A model generated the notes under the pieces. The model was given only the letters and a program-made list of their open reading frames with translations. It ran no database searches and had not been told where the DNA came from. DNA of 64,000 nt from an uncultured Bacteroidales bacterium (GTDB taxonomy: Bacteria > Bacteroidota > Bacteroidia > Bacteroidales > F082), in the NCBI GenBank assembly GCA_900317055.1, contig ONFF01000002.1:124001-188000 (forward strand). Direction: 5' to 3'. Shown in pieces: positions 9,495 through 17,783 of this stretch. Made by a program: the position numbers and the translations under genes. Positions within the stretch are counted from its first letter, which is position 1; each line of letters starts with the position of its first letter.

Positions 9495-10966
9495 TTCTTT
9501 TTGTTTATTAGAGGTTTTATCAATCCGAAATAATCCATCTTCATAAGAAGACTATAAACAAAGTATACAATAACATAAACAGCAGCACTAATACATAACA
9601 CTACCAAATCATTAAACTTACATAAATCCATTAATATCCACCTTTCCAATAATAAAAACAATGCGGAAGGGACTATGATTTGAATTATTAGTTTTATCGG
9701 AAACAGTTGATAAATTCTAACTTCGAACACTTTTGCAACCAAATACAACATAGCAAATATCTTACCCAAATGGCACAACATAGATATCCAGCTGATGGCA
9801 TAAGGCGAATGCATAGTTTTCACACTAATGAATTCAAGTATCACAACCGAGAAAGCCGTAATCATATGGACATTGGAATAATATTTTACTCTACCAATAT
9901 TAATAATCAGAGGCCCAAATATGATAAGGGTAAAGAAATTGGTGATGAGCTTAATCCTAAAATAAGTATCTGATGTCTCGTATTTCTTTCCGTATAATAC
10001 CACCATGACAACATCGGCAAAGACCATACAATATATCACCAAAGGATAGATGAGTTTTGCCGTCTTATCAAATACACTCTTCCAAAGCGGATAGATTTCT
10101 TTTTTGGGGTCAACTTTTTCATGGCTCATGCGAGAGAAAATCGGTGATAGAACAGTGGCACACGCTCCCACAATCATCCCAACAAACGGAAGTTCCATCG
10201 ACCCGTTGGAAAAGTCAGCGAATACTTCTTGCCCAAAATAGCGACTGATAAAAAACTGGTCCGATGATGCAATAACAATGCTCCAAAGACTGGCCATAAG
10301 TAATGGTATGGAAAAACGAAAAACATCTTTGATGGTAACTGGGCATTTCTCTCTTGGTTGTTTGCGTACTGGTAGATATTTGAGATACAAGGCCAGCAAA
10401 AATGTTATGAACGAAGCCACAACAAACCCTATGAGCGCTTGTTCGTAACCCAAATCCCAAATCATTACAGGCAATGCTACACACAGCAGTTTGAACAAAT
10501 TGGTTGCTATATGATAAAGAGCAATAAACTTTGACTGTTTAAATGTGGCTAGAATTCCATCCAATCCCATCGTTGGAAGAAGGAAAAATGGAACAATTGC
10601 GAAAATTCTCAGTGCTTTAGTTAGATCAGGGTTTTTCAAAAATGCCGCAATTTGCGGGGAAAACATAAATAGCAACAACGAAAACACCCCGCCTAGAATG
10701 AAGAACAGATTGGTTATCTTACTGATTAGATTTTTCGACTGTGCCAATTCAACCCTCGGAAGAAAATATGAAAAAGCCTTTGGTAAACCTAGGGTAAAAA
10801 CGGTTAGCAATGTATTATAAACATACATTACTTGTTTGTATGTTCCATAGTCCGCCTTATTGAAATAACGACTGAGAATCATGGAACTAACAATGGTGAA
10901 TCCGAAAGAACAAAGATTCCCCATAGCTACCCATGCGGCTTGCTTTGTGTTGTTGGTTTGAGACAT
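9491..10966 (-). CDS. Polysaccharide flippase (Wzx, MATE-like fold)
   Basis: A 491-residue membrane protein with about 12-14 hydrophobic segments, the right size and layout for Wzx. The start QAAWVAMGNLCSFGFTIVSS and the following YFNKADYGTYKQVMYVYN are hallmarks of the polysaccharide-biosynthesis flippase family. It would move undecaprenyl-linked repeat units across the inner membrane. It is the only clear Wzx in the window, so it may have to serve the right-hand polysaccharide block too if that block lacks its own. The stop overlaps the acyltransferase start by 4 bases. About 100 bases without a clear gene separate it from ugd upstream. Confidence 0.87.
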   Translation of the reverse strand: MSQTNNTKQAAWVAMGNLCSFGFTIVSSMILSRYFNKADYGTYKQVMYVYNTLLTVFTLGLPKAFSYFLPRVELAQSKNLISKITNLFFILGGVFSLLLFMFSPQIAAFLKNPDLTKALRIFAIVPFFLLPTMGLDGILATFKQSKFIALYHIATNLFKLLCVALPVMIWDLGYEQALIGFVVASFITFLLALYLKYLPVRKQPREKCPVTIKDVFRFSIPLLMASLWSIVIASSDQFFISRYFGQEVFADFSNGSMELPFVGMIVGACATVLSPIFSRMSHEKVDPKKEIYPLWKSVFDKTAKLIYPLVIYCMVFADVVMVVLYGKKYETSDTYFRIKLITNFFTLIIFGPLIINIGRVKYYSNVHMITAFSVVILEFISVKTMHSPYAISWISMLCHLGKIFAMLYLVAKVFEVRIYQLFPIKLIIQIIVPSALFLLLERWILMDLCKFNDLVVLCISAAVYVIVYFVYSLLMKMDYFGLIKPLINKKK

Positions 10967-11068
10967 TAATATTTAGTACAGATGAAAATTATAACTTTTT
11001 GATGATTGGCCCTTTACCAAAACATCCTTGTATACTTGAAACATTAATAATGGAAAATCGCACTTGTT

Positions 11069-12367
11069 TTAATCGCGCTTGAAGATATCGCGAGTATAAA
11101 CTTTGTTTCTTACATCATCAAGGCAGCCATCATAGCGATTGGCAATGATGGCACGACTTTGGGACTTGAACTTGGCCAGATTATTGACCACCAAACTGCC
11201 AAAGAAAGTCGTGCTGTCTTCTAATGTAGGTTCATATATAATCACCTCGGCTCCCTTGGCTTTAATGCGCTTCATGATGCCTTGGATGGCGCTTTGTCGG
11301 AAGTTGTCTGAATTGGATTTCATCGTCAACCGATACACACCTATGACGCATTTTTGCTCGCGACTGGTTTCGTATTGGCTGCTCGCTTCATAATAGCCTG
11401 CTTTGCGAAGCACTGCATCTGCAATGTAATCCTTGCGTGTGCGGTTGCTGTCGACAATGGCACGAATAAGGTCTTCGGGCACATCCTCGTAGTTGGCCAA
11501 GAGCTGCTTGGTGTCTTTAGGCAGACAATAGCCACCATATCCGAAACTAGGATTGTTGTAATGCATACCAATACGAGGGTCGAGACCCACACCCTCGATG
11601 ATGGCTTGGGTATCAAGGCCTTTTATCTCAGCATATGTGTCAAGTTCATTGAAGTAGCTCACTCGGAGGGCAAGGTAGGTGTTGGCAAACAATTTTACGG
11701 CCTCTGCTTCTTTCATACCGATAAACAGAGTGGGCACATCTTGCTTGATAGCAGCTTCTTTGAGTAGCTCAGCAAACACGTGAGCTTTCTTTGTAAGCCA
11801 ATCTAAGTCTGTAAGAGCCTTGATAGCCTCGTTTTCTTCTTTGAACTCCTCTCCCATCATTTTTGGAATGCCTACAATGATACGGGAAGGATAAAGGTTA
11901 TCGAAAAGAGCCTTGCTCTCGCGCAAGAACTCGGGCGAGAATAGCAGGTTAAACCTCTTCATGCCCTTGTCACGATATTTCACGTAGAGCGAGCGAGTGT
12001 ATCCCACAGGAATGGTGCTCTTGATAACCATTACTGCATCGGGGTTCACCTTTAGCACGGCATCAATAACCGCTTCCACGGCACTAGTGTCGAAGAAGTT
12101 CTTTTGTGAGTCGTAATTGGTCGGAGCGGCGATGACCACAAACTCCGCGTCACGGTAACCAGCCTCTTGATCCAAGGTGGCTTTTAAGTTTAAAGGCTTG
12201 GTTGCCAAATATTCTTCAATATAGTCGTCTTGGATGGGCGACTTGCGGTTGTTGACCATGTCGACGCGTTCGGGAATGACGTCCACAGCGGTCACCTCGT
12301 TATGTTGGGCAAGCAACGTGGCGATGCTCATGCCCACATAGCCAGTGCCTGCGACTGAGATTTTCAT
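11069..12367 (-). CDS. ugd: UDP-glucose 6-dehydrogenase, copy 1
   Basis: A 432-residue NAD-dependent dehydrogenase. Residues 1-20 hold the Rossmann loop [33 protein letters not shown] (about 275-289) carries the catalytic cysteine 281. This is the Ugd type (UDP-glucose to UDP-glucuronate). A second gene of exactly the same length and very similar sequence lies at 16181-17479 in the same orientation. UDP-glucuronate is the substrate of the epimerase at 14880-15971. A candidate TAGCTTTG -7 box lies about 140 bases upstream of the start, just past the end of the Thoeris-like genes. Confidence 0.93.
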   Translation of the reverse strand: MKISVAGTGYVGMSIATLLAQHNEVTAVDVIPERVDMVNNRKSPIQDDYIEEYLATKPLNLKATLDQEAGYRDAEFVVIAAPTNYDSQKNFFDTSAVEAVIDAVLKVNPDAVMVIKSTIPVGYTRSLYVKYRDKGMKRFNLLFSPEFLRESKALFDNLYPSRIIVGIPKMMGEEFKEENEAIKALTDLDWLTKKAHVFAELLKEAAIKQDVPTLFIGMKEAEAVKLFANTYLALRVSYFNELDTYAEIKGLDTQAIIEGVGLDPRIGMHYNNPSFGYGGYCLPKDTKQLLANYEDVPEDLIRAIVDSNRTRKDYIADAVLRKAGYYEASSQYETSREQKCVIGVYRLTMKSNSDNFRQSAIQGIMKRIKAKGAEVIIYEPTLEDSTTFFGSLVVNNLAKFKSQSRAIIANRYDGCLDDVRNKVYTRDIFKRD

Positions 12368-12502
12368 ATATCGTTGGATTTAATTATTCGTTTTGATGTT
12401 TTTAGATTGTGGGGGGAAAGGGTGTTTGAGAGGCTGGGGGATTTCATTTTTTTTAGGGCTTCAAGGGTGGACGGAAGGGGTTTAAGCTCCTGAAGCGGTT
12501 GC

Positions 12503-12510
12503 CAAAGCTA
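12503..12510 (-). promoter_or_regulatory. Candidate Bacteroidota -7 box upstream of ugd copy 1
   Basis: On the minus strand this reads TAGCTTTG, matching TAnnTTTG. It lies about 135 bases upstream of the ugd start and just downstream of the stop of the 12515-13390 gene, a spacing like that of the stronger candidate in front of ugd copy 2. No clear -33 TTTG was seen, so this is only a candidate. Confidence 0.35.
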
Positions 12511-12514
12511 TATT

Positions 12515-13390
12515 TTATCTTACTTCTATCTGATATTTTTCAGCAAGAAGGAGGTATTTTTCCACAACCTCCTTTGGAAATTGTTCAGAGATGGCATCCA
12601 TAACATATTTGCTAATACTACCACCCACACGCAATCCAATTTCAACCAAGCCGAACACGTTGGCAGAGCGTATGTCTTCAAGTATCAAGATGGTATCAAC
12701 ATCTATTAAATGTTTATAATCGGCAATAATCTGGGAAATCTCGCCTTGAAGGTTCTCACAATCGGAATGGAAAGCCTTAAAATAGGAGGGATTGCCTGGA
12801 TAGATGGGAATAATAGTAGGAGCGTTCCAATCCTTAGATTTCATCATGGCTGTGATATTGTCGGACTCGTTAAGGAACACTGGATTATTGATGGAAGAAA
12901 ACGGCACAATCATATTGTGGAGCTGAGTGCCAACTCCCTTTATCTTTTCCTTAATGACTGGCTGAAATTTCTGTCTCTTGAGGTAATCGGGAAAAGCGAC
13001 GGTGAAGAAGTAAAGGATAAGACCAGCAATATAGCTGTAGGAAAACCCTAATGCGATATTGTTGATGCCTTCCACCGTGTGAGCCTGGAAGCCTGAGGGG
13101 ACAAGCAAGGTGGGGAACAACTCAATGGCGGCAATCGCCCAAATGCAAACAATGAGTATGGCACATATTAGCATCCACACTACATCCCGGGCCTTAATTA
13201 TACATTTCTTGGCTAGCTTAGATTCATCAGAATTGCTTTGATTATGCGACTCTGTTTGACTATGGCTTTCATCCGTATCTGCATCCGTATTAAGTAATGC
13301 TTCTAACTCCTGAGAACCCTCTTCGGGTGAATTACGGTTAGGCAGATTTTTCAATTCTTCCTCGGTTATGTCTTTCAATTTTTTTGGCAT
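12515..13390 (-). CDS. Membrane protein of unknown function, third gene of the Thoeris-like cassette
   Basis: I do not recognise this family. The start MPKKLKDITEEELKNLPN (ATG at 13390) is preferred over an ATG four codons upstream. Residues about 1-65 are acidic, polar and probably disordered. Two strongly hydrophobic segments follow (VVWMLICAILIVCIWAIAAI and IALGFSYSYIAGLILYFFTV). The C-terminal ~150 residues look soluble and may form a Rossmann-like or receptor domain (VDTILILEDIRSANVFGLVE). It follows the membrane-Macro gene with a 56-base gap. Two membrane helices plus a soluble sensor-like domain is also the plan of its neighbour, so it could be a second effector or a regulator of the defence module. 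Confidence 0.6.
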   Translation of the reverse strand: MPKKLKDITEEELKNLPNRNSPEEGSQELEALLNTDADTDESHSQTESHNQSNSDESKLAKKCIIKARDVVWMLICAILIVCIWAIAAIELFPTLLVPSGFQAHTVEGINNIALGFSYSYIAGLILYFFTVAFPDYLKRQKFQPVIKEKIKGVGTQLHNMIVPFSSINNPVFLNESDNITAMMKSKDWNAPTIIPIYPGNPSYFKAFHSDCENLQGEISQIIADYKHLIDVDTILILEDIRSANVFGLVEIGLRVGGSISKYVMDAISEQFPKEVVEKYLLLAEKYQIEVR

Positions 13391-13446
13391 TATTGATATC
13401 AACGGCTTTGGCTGCGAGTAATGACCAGGTGGTCACTGTTTTTCTT

Positions 13447-14268
13447 CTAATCAACTCCTATAATGTCATTTAACGAAAAACCGTCTTGTCTCCTACAAAA
13501 GATATGTAAAACATTAGGCTTCTTCATCTTCTTTGGGCTCAAACGGTATGAGGCTATAATAACGTTCATAAACTCTTGCTGGGTAAGGTCTTTATCAAAA
13601 CGGGTGATCCGTGAACCTAAAATCGGTAAATAGACATCATCGGTACCATGATAGAGGTCTATTTGCTCCCAAAGTTTGTCCAAACATTCTAAATATTGGG
13701 GATATGTCATTTTGCCTAAACCATCTTTGTCCAACTTCGCAAAAGACATCAGCAGAAAATCACCTCGCGGGATGATTGTTCCTGGGGTATAGCTGTCTTT
13801 CTGGTTGAACAAGGATTTACCCGATGGCTTAACACCTGACGCGTTTATCAACTGTTGTATGTCCTCAATCGGATATTTCATCAAATATTGCCCACAAACA
13901 GAATCGGGTTTGATGTCTTCAGGCTTGTCACCTACGTTGGTACTAAAACACTCATCAAAATTGATTATTTTCTTTCCTTCTCCAATTTGCAGCAAATCTC
14001 CATATTCAACCGATATTGAAAAGGACTTGTCTTTTATGGTAACAACATTTCTGTGCTTACGATAACACTGATAGATTATGTTTGCAAACACAAGAACAAC
14101 AGCACATAGAATCAAGCGATTAACCATAATCACAGCAGTGTCAGACCATGTACATTTTATGAAACCATACTTGAAAACGCCTTCTGGAATGACGGTGAAT
14201 ATTACCGTTATAACCGCATAGGCGGCTGTACTCCCTTTATTTGAAAAGAAATCCCAGATTCTATTCAT
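13447..14268 (-). CDS. thsA: Membrane-anchored Macro-domain protein, Thoeris type II effector (ThsA-like)
   Basis: A 273-residue protein with two N-terminal membrane segments (AAYAVITVIFTVIPEGVF and AVIMVNRLILCAVVLVFANI) followed by a soluble domain. VEYGDLLQIGEGKKIINFDE, SVCGQYLMKY, GTIIPRGDFLLMSFAKLD and VYLPILGSRITRF are the segments I associate with the Macro-like domain of TM-Macro Thoeris effectors. In that system a TIR protein makes an ADP-ribose-derived signal that the Macro domain binds, and the membrane part then damages the cell envelope. It overlaps the TIR-like gene upstream by 8 bases, so they are translationally coupled. The assignment is from memory of the family and should be confirmed by profile search. 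Confidence 0.68.
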   Translation of the reverse strand: MNRIWDFFSNKGSTAAYAVITVIFTVIPEGVFKYGFIKCTWSDTAVIMVNRLILCAVVLVFANIIYQCYRKHRNVVTIKDKSFSISVEYGDLLQIGEGKKIINFDECFSTNVGDKPEDIKPDSVCGQYLMKYPIEDIQQLINASGVKPSGKSLFNQKDSYTPGTIIPRGDFLLMSFAKLDKDGLGKMTYPQYLECLDKLWEQIDLYHGTDDVYLPILGSRITRFDKDLTQQEFMNVIIASYRLSPKKMKKPNVLHIFCRRQDGFSLNDIIGVD

Positions 14269-14872
14269 AACCGAGGGCCTTCTTTATGTATGCATAGTTA
14301 CCCACTTTGTCTCCCCAGTAGTTTTTTGTCCAGAAAGGCTGCGCATCATTCTCGTATCCTTTCATATATGACGGGAGCCAAGATGGTTGTTTGTAGAGTG
14401 AATTATACACAACAATGATTGTCTTTCCTTTCTTTTGTGCCTGTCTAAATTCATGTTCAAGATAGGAATACGAATTAATTTCACCGACATCATCATTAGG
14501 ACCAGGGGGCGTTAGCTGACCGTACACCTTGCAATAAGAGGCTCCGTTTGCATTCTGCTTATAAGGTGTACAGGAGCAATACGCTGGTGCAGTCATCCTT
14601 TTACAAGAACTACCTGCCGTTCTACTTGCTGTCTTATCACCTATGATAAAGATTACTGCTGAAGAAGCGTTAATCTGTCTGTTGAATTCCAGTTTTAGGT
14701 CGCATGGGCGGCAGTCAGAGTTTTTAGAGACACTACCTGAAGACACCAGTGCTGTGTCACAATAATCCACTTTATGAAGATTATCATTTCCCCACTTATG
14801 AAGTTCATCAACCACACTGCGATCACCGTCATTAAGTGCATAGTCTGCACTAATATAAACTCTTTTACTCAT
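14261..14872 (-). CDS. thsB: TIR-like signalling protein, Thoeris ThsB-like
   Basis: About 203 residues from the ATG of MSKRVYISADYALNDGDR, preferred over an upstream TTG start that would run into the epimerase gene. The opening strand KRVYISADY, the mid-protein AVIFIIGDKTASR and the late KGKTIIVVYNSLYKQPSWLP follow the order of TIR-like (ThsB/DUF1863-type) domains; LEHEFRQAQKKGK would hold the acidic residue of the active site. An inserted cysteine-rich stretch (SSCKRMTAPAYCSCTPYK) is unusual. It begins only about 8 bases after the stop of the capsule epimerase and overlaps the effector gene by 8 bases, so the cassette seems to ride on the capsule transcript. Confidence 0.65.
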   Translation of the reverse strand: MSKRVYISADYALNDGDRSVVDELHKWGNDNLHKVDYCDTALVSSGSVSKNSDCRPCDLKLEFNRQINASSAVIFIIGDKTASRTAGSSCKRMTAPAYCSCTPYKQNANGASYCKVYGQLTPPGPNDDVGEINSYSYLEHEFRQAQKKGKTIIVVYNSLYKQPSWLPSYMKGYENDAQPFWTKNYWGDKVGNYAYIKKALGYE

Positions 14873-14879
14873 ACATCTT

Positions 14880-15971
14880 TTACTTATAATAATCCTTATA
14901 CCACTCCGCAAACTTTCTCAACCCCTCTCTCAGCGTTATCTTCGGTACAAACCCAAAGTCACGCTCCAAAGCAGAAGCATCAGCGTATGTTGTAGGCACA
15001 TCGCCTGCCTGCATAGGAACAAGTTCCTTATGCGCTTCAAAATCATAGTCCTCGGGCAACACTCCTGCACGGACAAGCTCTTCCTGCAAGATTTGCACAA
15101 AATCCAAGAGATTCTCAGGCTGCCCACCTCCGATATTATAGATGGCGTAAGGAGCGCTTGATAAAGTTGTAGTCGGCCCTTCGACAGGCTCAGGGGCCTT
15201 TGCCTTGGGAGCTTTCTTCATCACTCGTACAATGCCTTCTACGATGTCATCCACATAAGTGAAATCACGACGGCAGTTTCCATAGTTGAAGATTTGAATG
15301 GTCTCGCCTTTGAGAAGTTTGTTGGTAAAACCGAAGTAAGCCATATCTGGTCTTCCTGCCGGACCATAGACGGTGAAGAAACGCAGGCCTGTGGTCGGAA
15401 TATCGTAAAGCTTGCTGTAACAATGGGCAAAGAGTTCATTGCTCTTTTTGGTGGCGGCATAAAGGCTCACTGGATTGTCTACCCTATCGTCCACACTGAA
15501 AGGCACTTTAGTATTGCCACCATACACGCTGCTACTCGACGCGTACACCAAATGCTGTACAGGATAATGACGGCAGGCTTCTAGGATGTTGTAGAAGCCG
15601 ATGATGTTGCTCTCGATATAGGCATCGGGGTTCTCGATAGAATAGCGTACACCTGCTTGAGCTGCGAGATTCACTACGATGTCGAAGTGATGCTCAGCGA
15701 ATAAATTATCTACCAATTCTTTATCGGCGATACTGCCTCGAACAAATTGATAGTTTAGAGTTGAGAGTTGAGAGTTTAGAGTCAGTGGAGTGTTCGTGAG
15801 TTGAGAGTAGTAAGTATCCAGTTCTTTTAAACGATATTCTTTTAGGGAAACATCGTAATAACTATTGAGATTGTCGAGGCCAATGATGGTGCCTTGGGTC
15901 ATCTCAGTGAAGAGACGCTTGATGAGGTTGGCACCGATGAATCCAGCCGAGCCTGTTACAAGAATGTTCAT
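14880..15971 (-). CDS. UDP-glucuronate 4-epimerase (CapI-like SDR)
   Basis: A 363-residue extended short-chain dehydrogenase. GSAGFIGANLIKRL gives the NAD loop, YASSSSVYGG and YAATKKS the catalytic S/Y-x3-K. The family converts UDP-GlcA to UDP-GalA, which fits the flanking ugd genes. Two stretches look foreign: residues 55-76 (SQLTNTPLTLNSQLSTLN) are encoded by the same TTTAGAGTTGAGAG repeat found between genes here, and EPVEGP near residue 265 is encoded by a CCTTCGACAGGCTCAGGG repeat. Both keep the frame open and fall in likely surface loops, so the enzyme may still work. A 209-base gap separates it from ugd copy 2. Confidence 0.88.
   Translation of the reverse strand: MNILVTGSAGFIGANLIKRLFTEMTQGTIIGLDNLNSYYDVSLKEYRLKELDTYYSQLTNTPLTLNSQLSTLNYQFVRGSIADKELVDNLFAEHHFDIVVNLAAQAGVRYSIENPDAYIESNIIGFYNILEACRHYPVQHLVYASSSSVYGGNTKVPFSVDDRVDNPVSLYAATKKSNELFAHCYSKLYDIPTTGLRFFTVYGPAGRPDMAYFGFTNKLLKGETIQIFNYGNCRRDFTYVDDIVEGIVRVMKKAPKAKAPEPVEGPTTTLSSAPYAIYNIGGGQPENLLDFVQILQEELVRAGVLPEDYDFEAHKELVPMQAGDVPTTYADASALERDFGFVPKITLREGLRKFAEWYKDYYK
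15178..15198. repeat. CCTTCGACAGGCTCAGG repeat inside the epimerase gene
   Basis: This short palindrome-rich sequence encodes EPVEGP in the epimerase on the minus strand. A related copy with a longer second arm lies at 29268-29304 inside the M15 peptidase gene on the plus strand. Both are read in frame without a stop codon. Confidence 0.7.
15744..15809. repeat. TTTAGAGTTGAGAG-family repeat inserted in frame in the epimerase gene
   Basis: The plus strand has several TTTAGAG/TTGAGAG units and a GTCAGTGGAGTGTT core. The same order of units (GAG-GCAGTTG-TGAGTGTAGAG) occurs in intergenic copies near 18.7, 33.7, 34.9, 35.0, 39.2 and 41.6 kb. Here it adds about 22 residues to the epimerase. Confidence 0.75.
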
Positions 15972-16006
15972 TTCATATAGTTTTCATTATGCAGGACTCA
16001 GAAAGC

Positions 16007-16164
16007 ATGTCATTCCTGCTGAGGAATGTGCGTAAGCATGGAATCTATGATTTCTGAGGCCGTCTAATATGCATTATTCAAGCCGCCTCTTATAGATTGA
16101 CTTCGTCGAATGCAGGGCATTTCCTCTCCTTCGCACGTGCCCTTAATGGAATGACATAAGAGGC
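16007..16164. repeat. Intergenic element with nested inverted repeats
   Basis: ATGTCATTCC (16007-16016) is the exact inverse complement of GGAATGACAT (16148-16157). GCCTCTTAT (16085-16093) is the exact inverse complement of ATAAGAGGC (16156-16164). The element fills most of the gap between ugd copy 2 and the epimerase. No ORF is apparent. It could be a small non-autonomous repeat or a structured RNA leader for the epimerase-Thoeris transcript. Confidence 0.5.
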
Positions 16165-16180
16165 TTGCTTTTACACTCCA

Positions 16181-17479
16181 TCAATCTCTCTTAAATATAT
16201 CCCTAGTATAAACCTTTTCCTTCACATCATCCAAGCAGCTATCATAGCGATTTGCGATAATCGCTTGGCTTAGGAACTTGAACTTAGTGAGGTCGTTCAC
16301 CACCAGACTACCGAAGAAGGTTGTGCCGTCATCAAGTGTCGGCTCGTAGATAATCACTTTCGCCCCCTTGGCCTTCACGCGTTTCATCACGCCTTGGATG
16401 GAGCTTTGGCGGAAGTTGTCGGAGTTCGATTTCATAGTCAGGCGGAATACGCCTATGGTTAGGTCAGCTTCCTTGCTCTGGTCATATTGTGAGGACTCTG
16501 TATAGTACCCCGCCATCTTCAGCACCTGATCGGCGATGAAGTCCTTACGGGTGCGGTTGCTCTCCACAATGGCACGAATGAGATCTTCGGGCACGTCCTC
16601 ATAGTTGGCCAAAAGCTGTTTCGTATCCTTTGGCAAACAATAGCCGCCATAGCCGAAGCTGGGGTTGTTATAATGGCTACCGATACGAGGGTCAAGACAA
16701 ATGCCATCAATAATGGCTTGGGTATCGAGACCTTTCACCTCGGCGTAGGTGTCAAGCTCATTGAAGTAGCTCACACGCAGTGCGAGGTAGGTATTGGCGA
16801 AGAGCTTCACTGCCTCGGCTTCCTTCATACCGATGAAGAGCATCGGCACATCCTGCTTGATGGCACCCTCTTTCAGCAATGCGGCAAACTGATGCGCCTT
16901 CTCCGTGAGCCAGTCGAGGTCGGTGAGGGCTTTGATGGCCTCGTTCTCTTCCTCAAACTCCTCGTTCATCATCTTGGGGATGCCCACGATGATGCGGCTG
17001 GGATAGAGGTTGTCGTAGAGGGCCTTGCTTTCGCGCAGGAACTCGGGCGAGAAGAGTAGATTGAACTTCTTCAAGCCTTTGGCAGCATACTTCACATAAA
17101 GACTTCTCGTATAGCCCACGGGGATGGTACTCTTGATGACCATCACGGCATCGGGGTTGACGCTCAACACCAAGTCTATGACTTCCTCCACATGGCTCGT
17201 GTCGAAGAAGTTCTTCTGTGAATCATAGTTGGTCGGTGCCGCGATAACAACGAATTCAGCGTTCTTATAGGCTGCCGCACCGTCAAGGGTGGCAGTGAGG
17301 TTGAGTTTCTTCTCTGCAAGGTATTTCTCGATATACTCATCCTGGATGGGTGACTTCTTCTGGTTGATGAGGTTGACCTTTTCGGGAATAACATCCACTG
17401 CGGTGACGTGGTTATGTTGTGCCAACAATGTGGCGATGGAAAGCCCGACATAGCCGGTGCCTGCTACTGCGATGTTCAT
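16181..17479 (-). CDS. ugd: UDP-glucose 6-dehydrogenase, copy 2
   Basis: A 432-residue near-duplicate of the protein at 11069-12367. It has the same [18 protein letters not shown] loop, the same [18 protein letters not shown] active-site stretch with cysteine 281, and the same end [10 protein letters not shown]. Differences are scattered and conservative, so both copies look functional. Codon use is somewhat more G/C-rich at third positions than in copy 1, judged by eye, suggesting the copies diverged or arrived separately rather than by a very recent duplication. A clear TATCTTTG box lies upstream at 17621-17628 with a ~140-base leader. Confidence 0.93.
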   Translation of the reverse strand: MNIAVAGTGYVGLSIATLLAQHNHVTAVDVIPEKVNLINQKKSPIQDEYIEKYLAEKKLNLTATLDGAAAYKNAEFVVIAAPTNYDSQKNFFDTSHVEEVIDLVLSVNPDAVMVIKSTIPVGYTRSLYVKYAAKGLKKFNLLFSPEFLRESKALYDNLYPSRIIVGIPKMMNEEFEEENEAIKALTDLDWLTEKAHQFAALLKEGAIKQDVPMLFIGMKEAEAVKLFANTYLALRVSYFNELDTYAEVKGLDTQAIIDGICLDPRIGSHYNNPSFGYGGYCLPKDTKQLLANYEDVPEDLIRAIVESNRTRKDFIADQVLKMAGYYTESSQYDQSKEADLTIGVFRLTMKSNSDNFRQSSIQGVMKRVKAKGAKVIIYEPTLDDGTTFFGSLVVNDLTKFKFLSQAIIANRYDSCLDDVKEKVYTRDIFKRD

Positions 17480-17493
17480 GGGTGTTGGTTTTA

Positions 17494-17536
17494 TTACGGC
17501 TCCGCCTTGTCAGTCACAGATTGTGGTGGCAAGGGG
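17494..17536 (-). promoter_or_regulatory. Conserved leader element, copy 1 (before ugd)
   Basis: On the minus strand it reads CCCCTTGCCACCACA, then ATCTGTGACTGACAAGGCGG and AGCCGTAA. CCTTG pairs with CAAGG, and the inner CACA pairs with TGTG, giving a small nested hairpin. A near-identical copy lies at 33721-33766 and a diverged one at 37868-37907, each downstream of a TATCTTTG box and upstream of a gene start. It may be a cis-acting RNA element; function unknown. Confidence 0.55.
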
Positions 17537-17620
17537 CTTATTCTTAACTCGTTACGAACAGATGATTCAACCTTCCTTGGAGGAACAAAGACTATCATTC
17601 CATCCGTATCAATAATTGTA

Positions 17621-17628
17621 CAAAGATA
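17621..17628 (-). promoter_or_regulatory. Bacteroidota -7 promoter box for ugd copy 2
   Basis: The minus strand reads TATCTTTG, matching TAnnTTTG exactly. It lies about 142 bases upstream of the ugd start. A convincing -33 TTTG was not seen. The same octamer stands before the epimerase at 32641-33612 and the PtuA-like gene. Confidence 0.6.
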
Positions 17629-17696
17629 GGTGTTTTTTATTGTTCGGTTTTTCTTTTGCAGGATTTTCTTTCCCCTTTCTCGCGATCTTCGCATAC

Positions 17697-17735
17697 TGTT
17701 GGCATAGTCAAGCAAGCTGTTTGAGTATGCTAACA
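17697..17735. repeat. Hairpin repeat, copy 1
   Basis: TGTTGGCATA and TATGCTAACA form a 10-base stem with one mismatch around a 19-base loop. A second copy with the same loop architecture is at 38156-38194. Both lie shortly downstream of the stop of a minus-strand gene, so a terminator or processing role is possible. On the minus strand both copies also read AKVLAYSNSLLDYANS in one frame. Confidence 0.55.
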
Positions 17736-17783
17736 CCTTGGCATCTCCTTGCTAAGTCCTTGCCAACACCTTGCCAAAAGGGG

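Larger units (their letters stand above)
17480..17783. other. 304-base intergenic region between PfkB gene and ugd copy 2
   Basis: No convincing gene. In the direction of transcription it holds a hairpin repeat (17697-17735), a TATCTTTG promoter box (17621-17628) and a leader containing a conserved element (17494-17536). A short open frame spans part of it but lacks a good start. The same arrangement recurs at 37.8-38.3 kb. Confidence 0.6.

Noticed and set aside
17494-17736. Small protein gene of about 80 codons across the ugd leader
   Set aside because: It has no good start codon, spans a promoter box and a hairpin, and is not continued in the other two copies of the leader element.
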